Below, one piece after another: positions 8,236 to 13,665 of a stretch of 20,120 bases of DNA. The number at the start of each line of letters is the position of its first letter. Positions within the stretch are counted from its first letter, which is position 1. The notes under the pieces are model-generated. The model searched no databases. It saw only the letters and a list, made by a program, of their open reading frames with translations, and was not told the origin of the DNA. The position numbers and the translations under genes were made by a program. This DNA comes from Pedobacter sp. UBA4863 (lineage in GTDB: Bacteria; Bacteroidota; Bacteroidia; Sphingobacteriales; Sphingobacteriaceae): assembly GCF_002399615.1 (NCBI RefSeq), contig NZ_DHDZ01000046.1:124674-144793 (forward strand). Reading direction: 5' to 3'.

Positions 8236-8300
8236 TGTAACCTTTTGTACGTTTATTTTTTAATAAGAATATTTTAGAAGGTTGCTGATGAGGCAACCTT
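8213..8300 (+). promoter_or_regulatory. trp attenuator: alternative antiterminator and protector hairpins
   Basis: Three mutually exclusive pairings can be read directly. Strand 1:2 (protector or pause hairpin) pairs 8213-8225 with 8230-8242: GGT/ACC, CAT/ATG and ACGC/GCGT around an AATA loop, with small mismatches; it contains Trp codons in its 5' arm and the leader stop in its 3' arm. Strand 2:3 (antiterminator) pairs GTAACCTT (8237-8244) with AAGGTTGC (8278-8285), 8 bp with one G-U. Strand 3:4 is the terminator at 8278-8300. An outer 8-bp perfect stem, TAAACGTA (8192-8199) with TACGTTTA (8248-8255), closes the 1:2 domain and is topologically incompatible with 2:3. This is the classical logic of ribosome-mediated attenuation. 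Confidence 0.82.
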
Positions 8301-8304
8301 TTTT
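8278..8304 (+). terminator. Rho-independent attenuator terminator of the trp leader
   Basis: AAGGTTGC (8278-8285) pairs perfectly with GCAACCTT (8293-8300) over 8 bp around a 7-nt loop. A run of six T (8299-8304) overlaps the end of the stem. It lies between the leader peptide and trpD, so its formation would abolish expression of the structural genes. Its 5' arm is shared with the antiterminator. Confidence 0.85.
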
Positions 8305-8324
8305 GTTATATAGCCATTAACCAA

Positions 8325-8340
8325 TCCCGATTAATCGGGA
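8325..8340. repeat. 16-bp perfect palindrome between attenuator and trpD
   Basis: TCCCGATTAATCGGGA is a perfect 16-bp palindrome, 21 nt after the attenuator T-run and 38 nt before the trpD start. It is too close to the start and has no T-run, so it is not a terminator. It may be a dispersed short palindrome, a protein-binding site, or a scar left where upstream trp genes were lost. Confidence 0.55.
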
Positions 8341-8378
8341 GAGTTCTCATCAACCATTAAAAAAAGTAAAATAAATAG

Positions 8379-9368
8379 ATGAAACAGATACTTAACCATT
8401 TATTTGAGAATAAAACTTTTAGCAGAGCTGAAGCGCAAAAAATATTAACTTCTATTGCTATGGGCGAGTTTAACCATTCGCAAATTGCGGCTTTTATTAC
8501 GGCCTATGGCATGAGAAATATTACAGTAGAAGAATTGCAAGGTTTCCGCGATGCGATGCTAGATTTATGTCTAAAGGTAGATTTCTCAGACTTTGAACTA
8601 ATTGACCTCTGTGGTACGGGAGGGGATGGAAAAGATACCTTCAATATTTCTACTTTAGCCTCTTTTGTAGTTGCGGGCGCTGGTTATCAAGTGGCAAAAC
8701 ACGGTAATTATGGTGTATCTTCGGGTTGTGGTTCTAGTAACGTAATGGAGTATTTGGGTTATTCGTTTACTAACAATGAAGCAGCATTAAAACGTAGCTT
8801 AGATAAAGCGGGTATCTGTTTTATCCATGCGCCCTTGTTCAATCCGGCAATGAAAACCGTAGCACCAATTCGTAGGGAACTTGGCGTAAAAACGTTCTTT
8901 AACATGCTTGGCCCAATGTGTAATCCGGCAAAGCCGAAGAACCAAATGGTAGGGGTGTTTAGTTTAGAGCTGGCTCGTATCTATGCTTATTTATATCAAC
9001 AAACAGATAAAAACTACAGTATTGTACACGCGGTAGATGGTTTCGACGAAGTTTCGCTAACCTGCGATTTCAAGACTTTTACCCAAAAAGGCGAAGCTTT
9101 AATTAAAGTTTCCGATTTGGGTTTCGAACAACTGCAAGAAAAACAAATTCAGGGTGGAGATACCATCGAATCATCTGCGAAAATATTTATAAATGTTTTA
9201 GAAGGTAATGCTACTGATGCACAAAATAACGTAGTGTTGTGTAATGCTGCTTTGGCCATCCAAACTATTAAGCAAAATAAAACATTTGCAGATTGCTATT
9301 ACGAAGCAGAAGAATCGTTGATGAATAAAAAGGCGTTGGGATGCTTTAGGAACTTGGTAAATGGATAA
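8379..9368 (+). CDS. trpD: Anthranilate phosphoribosyltransferase
   Basis: A 329-residue protein of normal length for TrpD. It transfers the phosphoribosyl group of PRPP to anthranilate, the second committed step of tryptophan synthesis, in the cytoplasm. The PRPP-binding glycine-rich loop CGTGGDGKDTFNIST is at residues 78-92. KHGN (107-110) and the following SSGCGSSNVMEYLG are family signatures, and NMLGPMCNPAKPKNQ marks the anthranilate-site region. There is no fused glutamine amidotransferase domain, so TrpG must be supplied from elsewhere. It is the first structural gene after the trp attenuator, which is unusual because trpE normally occupies that place. The ATG lies 75 nt after the attenuator terminator. 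Confidence 0.97.
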   Translation: MKQILNHLFENKTFSRAEAQKILTSIAMGEFNHSQIAAFITAYGMRNITVEELQGFRDAMLDLCLKVDFSDFELIDLCGTGGDGKDTFNISTLASFVVAGAGYQVAKHGNYGVSSGCGSSNVMEYLGYSFTNNEAALKRSLDKAGICFIHAPLFNPAMKTVAPIRRELGVKTFFNMLGPMCNPAKPKNQMVGVFSLELARIYAYLYQQTDKNYSIVHAVDGFDEVSLTCDFKTFTQKGEALIKVSDLGFEQLQEKQIQGGDTIESSAKIFINVLEGNATDAQNNVVLCNAALAIQTIKQNKTFADCYYEAEESLMNKKALGCFRNLVNG

Positions 9369-9380
9369 TTAACTTATTTC

Positions 9381-9482
9381 TCATGTTATTTCGACAAAGA
9401 ATGAGGAGAATTGAAAATCAACGAAGTTAAATCTAAAAACATCAAATTAGATTTCTCACTGCGTTAGAAATGAGGGCAATGG
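9381..9482. repeat. Degenerate palindromic repeat in the trpD-trpF spacer
   Basis: The 123-nt spacer has TTATTTCGAC and a GAGGAGAA block on the left, and TTAGATTTCTC followed by TAGAAATGAGG on the right. These resemble the two arms of the element in the trpF-trpB spacer but are more diverged. The arms pair only imperfectly, so the boundaries are approximate. No trpC or remnant of it is recognisable in the spacer. Confidence 0.4.
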
Positions 9483-9491
9483 TATAACAAA

Positions 9492-10115
9492 ATGAAACAA
9501 AAAATAAAAGTTTGTGGAATGAAACAAGCGGCCAATATAGCTGCGGTAGCAGACTTGCGTCCAAATTATATGGGCTTTATCTTCTACCAAAAGTCGCCAA
9601 GATACATTAGCGAGATTTCTGCAGAGCTGATAAAATATGTGCCTAGTGAAATTAAAACAGTAGGCGTTTTTGTAGATGAAGATATAGAAACTGTGAAAGC
9701 TCTAGTTGCTAAACATTATTTAAAAGCAGTGCAATTACACGGAAAAGAAACTGTTGATTTTTGCAGGGAAATTAAACAAATGGGAGTGGAGGTCATCAAA
9801 GCTTTTGGTGTCCATCCAGATTTTGATTTTAGTATTTTGGAGGCCTATGAACCCGCGGTAGATTATTTTTTGTTCGACACACAAACACCAGCACATGGTG
9901 GTTCGGGCAAAGTTTTCGATTGGACATTGCTTGTAAAATATCAATTGGATAAACCTTATTTCTTAAGCGGCGGAATTGATTTAAGCCATGCAATGCAAAT
10001 TAAAAATATGGAAGATAAAAGGCTTTACGCTATAGACATTAACAGTAAGTTTGAGCTATCGCCAGGTTTAAAGGATGTAGGTAAATTGAAAGAGTTTTTA
10101 AAAGAATTGAATTAA
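9492..10115 (+). CDS. trpF: Phosphoribosylanthranilate isomerase
   Basis: A 207-residue single-domain TIM barrel, the usual size for monofunctional TrpF. It isomerises N-(5-phosphoribosyl)anthranilate to the carboxyphenylaminodeoxyribulose phosphate (Amadori rearrangement). The catalytic base is Cys8 in IKVCGM and the general acid is Asp129 in FLFDT. The phosphate-binding loops GGSGKVFDW (136-144) and SGGID (159-163) are intact. It follows trpD after a 123-nt spacer that contains a repeat. The indole-3-glycerol phosphate synthase gene trpC, which commonly lies between trpD and trpF in this phylum, is absent here, so the product of this enzyme must be processed by a TrpC encoded elsewhere. Confidence 0.96.
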   Translation: MKQKIKVCGMKQAANIAAVADLRPNYMGFIFYQKSPRYISEISAELIKYVPSEIKTVGVFVDEDIETVKALVAKHYLKAVQLHGKETVDFCREIKQMGVEVIKAFGVHPDFDFSILEAYEPAVDYFLFDTQTPAHGGSGKVFDWTLLVKYQLDKPYFLSGGIDLSHAMQIKNMEDKRLYAIDINSKFELSPGLKDVGKLKEFLKELN

Positions 10116-10120
10116 ACAAT

Positions 10121-10225
10121 TCGTCATATCGACAACGAGGAACGAGGAGATATTTAACATGTAGTTAGATTTTACTGCGTAGCTGCTATACGCGGTCTCG
10201 TCGCTACGCTCACTCGAAATGACGA
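10121..10225. repeat. Palindromic interspersed repeat in the trpF-trpB spacer
   Basis: The ends are TCGTCATATCGA (10121-10132) and TCGAAATGACGA (10214-10225), inverted copies matching at 11 of 12 positions. The interior carries GAGGAACGAGGAGA on the left and CTCGTCGCTACGCTCACTCG on the right, locally GC-rich compared with the flanking genes. The same arm occurs at the last 11 bases of the window. It resembles REP-like non-coding interspersed repeats. It is within a transcribed operon, so it may fold in the mRNA. Confidence 0.6.
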
Positions 10226-10240
10226 GAAGAACAACATAAC

Positions 10241-11422
10241 ATGAACTATTTTGTAGATGAAAGAGGTTATTACGGCGATTTTGGAGGTGCTTATATCCCC
10301 GAAATGCTTTATCCTAACGTAGAAGAACTGCGCCAAAAATATCAAGCAGTTATTGATGATGAGCAATTTCAGCAAGAGTTTAAAGCGTTGCTGAAAGATT
10401 ATGTTGGTCGCCCATCGCCATTGTATTTGGCTAAAAGGCTTTCGGGAAAATACGGCGCAAACATTTTCTTAAAAAGAGAAGATTTAAACCATACCGGAGC
10501 ACATAAAATTAACAACACTATTGGCCAAATTTTATTGGCAGAAAAACTAGGTAAAAAGCGAATTATTGCGGAAACGGGCGCTGGGCAACACGGTGTAGCA
10601 ACTGCAACAGTTTGTGCTTTGCGTGGCTTAGAATGTGTGGTTTACATGGGCGAGGTGGACATTCAGCGCCAAGCACCAAACGTAGCTCGTATGAAAATGT
10701 TGGGCGCAAAGGTAGTACCGGCAACTTCGGGCAGTAAAACCTTAAAAGATGCTACTAACGAAGCCATGAGAGATTGGATCGCCAACCCGGTAGATACGCA
10801 TTACATCATCGGTTCGGTGGTTGGCCCGCATCCTTATCCAGACATGGTGGCACAGTTTCAATCCATCATCTCATTCGAAACTAAAAAGCAGTTAAAAGAA
10901 CAAACAGGTAGCGAATTAGCAGATTATGTACTGGCTTGTGTAGGTGGTGGTAGTAATGCTATGGGCATGTTTTATCATTTTATTGATGATGAAAGCGTAC
11001 AGTTAATTGCCATAGAAGCTGGTGGAAAAGGAGTGGAAAGTGGTTATTCTGCGGCTACAACTACTTTGGGAAAAGAAGGGGTTTTACACGGTAGCAGAAG
11101 CATTTTAATGCAAACAGCAGACGGACAGGTGGTAGAGCCACATTCGGTTTCGGCAGGTTTAGATTATCCGGGCATTGGTCCACAACATGCGCACTTATTT
11201 AAAACAGGCAGAGGTAAATATGTTTCTATTACTGACGACGAAAGTTTACAAGCAGGATTGCTTTTAACACAATACGAGGGCATTATTCCGGCCATAGAAA
11301 GTGCACATGCTTTGGCTTACCTCGAAAAAATGAAATTTAAAGGCGGTGAAAATGTAGTGGTTTGCCTTTCGGGAAGGGGAGATAAAGACATGGAAACCTA
11401 TATGAAATATTTTAATTTATAG
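10241..11422 (+). CDS. trpB: Tryptophan synthase beta subunit
   Basis: A 393-residue PLP enzyme of the standard TrpB1 type. It condenses indole, channelled from TrpA, with L-serine to make L-tryptophan. The PLP-forming lysine is K89 in LNHTGAHKINN, the catalytic Glu is E111 in ETGAGQHG, and the phosphate-binding loop GGGSNA is at 235-240. HSVSAGLDYPGIGPQHAHL (301-319) is the typical TrpB1 signature. It forms the alpha2-beta2 complex with TrpA encoded 100 nt downstream. The start ATG (MNYFVDERGYYGDFGG) agrees with the family N-terminus. It is separated from trpF by a palindromic repeat, and from trpA by a heptamer tandem array. Confidence 0.98.
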   Translation: MNYFVDERGYYGDFGGAYIPEMLYPNVEELRQKYQAVIDDEQFQQEFKALLKDYVGRPSPLYLAKRLSGKYGANIFLKREDLNHTGAHKINNTIGQILLAEKLGKKRIIAETGAGQHGVATATVCALRGLECVVYMGEVDIQRQAPNVARMKMLGAKVVPATSGSKTLKDATNEAMRDWIANPVDTHYIIGSVVGPHPYPDMVAQFQSIISFETKKQLKEQTGSELADYVLACVGGGSNAMGMFYHFIDDESVQLIAIEAGGKGVESGYSAATTTLGKEGVLHGSRSILMQTADGQVVEPHSVSAGLDYPGIGPQHAHLFKTGRGKYVSITDDESLQAGLLLTQYEGIIPAIESAHALAYLEKMKFKGGENVVVCLSGRGDKDMETYMKYFNL

Positions 11423-11434
11423 AATTGAGAAATT

Positions 11435-11519
11435 AGATATGAGATTGGAGACTTCTGGTCATCATCTCATATCTTACATCTCATATCTCACATCTCACAT
11501 CTCATATCTTACATCTCTA
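11435..11519. repeat. Heptamer tandem repeat array with upstream inverted copy, trpB-trpA spacer
   Basis: From 11464 to 11519 there are eight 7-nt units of the form ATCT(C/T)A(T/C), the last one variant (ATCTCTA). Upstream, AGATATGAGAT (11435-11445) is the exact reverse complement of ATCTCATATCT (11464-11474), so an 11-bp hairpin with an 18-nt loop can form in the mRNA. The array lies only 3 nt before the trpA ATG. It can slip during replication, and could in principle tune trpA translation. An open frame through the array in phase with trpA is fortuitous. Confidence 0.8.
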
Positions 11520-11522
11520 GAA

Positions 11523-12290
11523 ATGAACAGATTACAACAATTATTCGAGAAACAACAAAAAGGTTTGCTTTCTATTTATTATACAGCTGGTTATCCAGGC
11601 CTAGACAATACACTGAAAATTGCAGCAACTTTAGAACAATGTGGGGCCGATTTTTTAGAAATAGGTTTTCCTTACTCGGATCCGGTAGCCGATGGCCCAA
11701 TTATACAAGCTAGTAGTAAGGAAGCCTTGGATAACGGCATGACCTTACACCTTTTGTTTGAGCAACTGAAAGATTTACGTCAAAAAGTAACCATCCCAAT
11801 TTTATTGATGGGTTATGTAAATGTAGTTTTGCAATATGGTGTAGAAGAATTTTGCCAAAAATGCCAAGAAGTAGGGGTAGATGGCTGTATTATTCCAGAT
11901 TTACCAATGTACGAATACGAAGAAATGTATAGAACTACGTTTGAAAAATACGGTATAAGTAACATTTTCTTAGTTACGCCACAAACTTCCGAAGAACGTA
12001 TCCGTAAAATTGATGGATTGAGCAATGCCTTTATTTATCTGGTATCCTCAGCGGCAACCACCGGCGGTAATTTATCAGTTTCTGAAGGCGCCACAGCTTA
12101 TTTTAAACGTGTATCGGATATGCAATTGAAAAATCCGTTTATCATAGGATTTGGTATTTCTAATAAGGAAACATTTGATGCCGCGAACCAATACGCAAGT
12201 GGTGCAATTGTTGGTAGTGCTTTCGTGAAAAATATAGATACAAATAATCTAGAAGGAAGCATTAAAGAATTTATGAAGCAGTTTAGATAG
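11523..12290 (+). CDS. trpA: Tryptophan synthase alpha subunit
   Basis: A 255-residue TIM-barrel subunit that cleaves indole-3-glycerol phosphate to indole and glyceraldehyde 3-phosphate, passing indole to TrpB. The catalytic Glu46 and Asp57 lie in DFLEIGFPYSDPVADGP (43-59). LVTPQTSEERI and the phosphate-binding GFGISN and GAIVGSAFV segments are typical of the family. I chose the ATG at 11523 (MNRLQQLFEKQQKG), which matches the family N-terminus. The reading frame stays open back to 11439, but the extra 28 codons are a translation of the heptamer array (HLISYISYLT-like) and are not homologous to TrpA. It is the last gene of the operon; a palindromic repeat follows and faces the convergent GNAT gene. 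Confidence 0.97.
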   Translation: MNRLQQLFEKQQKGLLSIYYTAGYPGLDNTLKIAATLEQCGADFLEIGFPYSDPVADGPIIQASSKEALDNGMTLHLLFEQLKDLRQKVTIPILLMGYVNVVLQYGVEEFCQKCQEVGVDGCIIPDLPMYEYEEMYRTTFEKYGISNIFLVTPQTSEERIRKIDGLSNAFIYLVSSAATTGGNLSVSEGATAYFKRVSDMQLKNPFIIGFGISNKETFDAANQYASGAIVGSAFVKNIDTNNLEGSIKEFMKQFR

Positions 12291-12311
12291 TTCTTTATCT
12301 ATATGCTCCCC

Positions 12312-12369
12312 GTCATTCTGAGCGTAGCGAAGAATCTGGTTAAATAGATTCCTCATGCCTCGGAATGAC
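12312..12369. repeat. Imperfect palindromic repeat between convergent trpA and GNAT genes
   Basis: GTCATTCTGAG (12312-12322) pairs with CTCGGAATGAC (12359-12369), and AGAATCT (12331-12337) with AGATTCC (12346-12352). Together they give a long imperfect hairpin. The GTCATTCTGAGCGTAGCGAAGAATCT type is a familiar dispersed repeat style in Bacteroidota genomes. Its place between convergent genes would allow it to act as a bidirectional transcription end, although it lacks a clean T-run. Confidence 0.6.
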
Positions 12370-12393
12370 AAATTATCTATTTAGTTCGGCCTA

Positions 12394-12933
12394 TTATATG
12401 TTTTTCCAGGCTTCTTTTTTGATCTTAAACCAATAATGTAGGGTGCCATCATAATCAAAGGTGGACAATAGCTTCATTCCGCATTTTTGTAAGACATTTC
12501 TCGATGCCGTATTTTCTACATCACAAATGCCACAAACTTCTGTTAAAGTTAAGTTTTCGAAAGCATATTGTAAACAGGCCTTGGCAGTTTCGGTAGCAAT
12601 GCCTTTTCCCCAATATCTTTCTATTAACCTGTAACCTAAATCGTAATAATTAGCTTTACCATTAATTGGCTCGGTAATGTATTTAAAACCTGTCCATCCA
12701 ACAAAACTGCCCGTACTTTTTTCTATAATTGCCCATCGGCCAATGCCCAAATCTTTATATTGTTGCTGTATCAACAGAATTACATTTTCGGCTTCGGCTA
12801 AAGTTTTAAAAGGGTTATTGCCTAAAAAAGTATGCACTTTTGGGTTGCTGTCTAATTCAAAAATTCCAGCGGCATCTGCTGATACCAAAGGCCTTATGAT
12901 AAATCTGTTGGTGGTAATAAGCGGTTGGGTCAT
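12394..12933 (-). CDS. GNAT family N-acetyltransferase (RimJ/RimL-like)
   Basis: A 179-residue acetyltransferase. The N-terminal TTNRFIIRPL (residues 7-16) and the acetyl-CoA pyrophosphate loop RYWGKGIATE (106-115, pattern R/QxxGxG/A) are diagnostic. The later NTASRNVLQKCGMKLLSTF (141-159) is the motif B region typical of the RimJ/RimL subgroup. It is expected to transfer an acetyl group from acetyl-CoA to an amine of a protein or small molecule; the substrate is unknown. It begins 20 nt after the stop of the upstream YciO/TsaC-family gene and is probably cotranscribed with it. Whether the pair act together on translation components is speculation. Confidence 0.9.
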   Translation of the reverse strand: MTQPLITTNRFIIRPLVSADAAGIFELDSNPKVHTFLGNNPFKTLAEAENVILLIQQQYKDLGIGRWAIIEKSTGSFVGWTGFKYITEPINGKANYYDLGYRLIERYWGKGIATETAKACLQYAFENLTLTEVCGICDVENTASRNVLQKCGMKLLSTFDYDGTLHYWFKIKKEAWKNI

Positions 12934-12953
12934 TGTTTTTTATTAATTGGGCG

Positions 12954-13574
12954 TTACAAATACTCGTCAATATTACCTTTTCCCTCACGGATAATTTCGA
13001 AATCGCCATTAGTACAATCAATTACCGTAGAAGCCTCGTTGTCGCCATAGCCGCCATCAATCACTACATCTACTAAATCTTCATATTTCTCATGAATTAA
13101 TTCTGGATCGGTAGAATATTCAATTACCTCATCATCATCCTTAATAGAGGTAGAAATGATAGGATTGCCCAAAGCGGCTACAATTTGACGGGCAATATTA
13201 TTGTCGGGTACCCTAATGCCCACGGTTTTTTTGTTAGAGCTCAGTAACTTAGGCACATTGTTGTTCGCGTTTAAAATAAAAGTGAAAGGACCCGGTAGCG
13301 CTTTTTTTAATATTCTAAAAACTGTAGTGTCAATGGGTTTAATGTAGTCCGAAATATGCCTTAAATCTGAACAGATAAAAGAAAAATTAGCTTTTTCTGG
13401 CTTAATTCCTCTTATTTTACAAATTCTTTCAATGGCTTTATGATTGGTAATATCACAGCCTAGACCATACACCGTATCCGTAGGATAAATGATGATTCCT
13501 CCTTTTTTTAATACCTCTACAGCCTGGTCAATAGCCTTCTGGTTTGGGTTTTCTGGGTATATTTTAATGAGCAT
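12954..13574 (-). CDS. YciO/YrdC/Sua5 family protein, L-threonylcarbamoyladenylate synthase-like
   Basis: A 206-residue protein with the YrdC fold: PTDTVYGLGCD (31-41), LPGPFTFIL (93-101), VGIRVPD (118-124), STSIK and GGYGDNEASTVID (174-186). There is no C-terminal Sua5 domain. The overall sequence, including IYPENPNQKAIDQAVE at the N-terminus and IIREGKGNIDEYL at the end, reads like the YciO branch rather than TsaC proper. Family enzymes make threonylcarbamoyl-AMP for the t6A37 modification of ANN-decoding tRNAs; E. coli YciO is much less active than TsaC, so the role is uncertain. The frame is open to a TTG at 13589, but the ATG at 13574 fits the family N-terminus and is chosen. It is first in a pair with the GNAT gene. 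Confidence 0.88.
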   Translation of the reverse strand: MLIKIYPENPNQKAIDQAVEVLKKGGIIIYPTDTVYGLGCDITNHKAIERICKIRGIKPEKANFSFICSDLRHISDYIKPIDTTVFRILKKALPGPFTFILNANNNVPKLLSSNKKTVGIRVPDNNIARQIVAALGNPIISTSIKDDDEVIEYSTDPELIHEKYEDLVDVVIDGGYGDNEASTVIDCTNGDFEIIREGKGNIDEYL

Positions 13575-13630
13575 GTGTAAAAATAACAAAATGATACTGT
13601 AGTAAGTTTTAGTATCGCATTTTATATTGC

Positions 13631-13638
13631 TAATTTAG
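13631..13638 (+). promoter_or_regulatory. Weak -7-like element for the GltB-like gene
   Basis: TAATTTAG differs from TAnnTTTG at one position and lies 27 nt before the ATG at 13666, in the only spacer between this gene and the divergent YciO-family gene. A T-rich -33 region is present but without a clean TTTG, so the call is tentative. Confidence 0.25.
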
Positions 13639-13665
13639 CAGAAAAATTAACTTAAATTAATTCAG

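Noticed and set aside
8093..8296. 67-codon minus-strand frame across the trp promoter and attenuator
   Set aside because: No protein features, and it would run through promoter, leader and terminator stems that explain the sequence better.
8182..8378. T-box or TRAP-type control of the trp operon
   Set aside because: No T-box sequence or specifier-loop architecture and no series of spaced GAG/UAG repeats is seen; the leader peptide with WWW codons and competing stems explains the region.
11439..11522. N-terminal extension of trpA by 28 codons
   Set aside because: The extension is a direct translation of the heptamer array and its flank; TrpA homologues begin at the ATG at 11523.
10121..12369. 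CRISPR array suggested by several repeats in one area
   Set aside because: The repeats are palindromic, mutually different and irregularly spaced, without uniform spacers or cas genes.
13575..13589. TTG start giving a 5-residue longer YciO-family protein
   Set aside because: The ATG at 13574 matches the family N-terminus and no extra conserved residues are gained.
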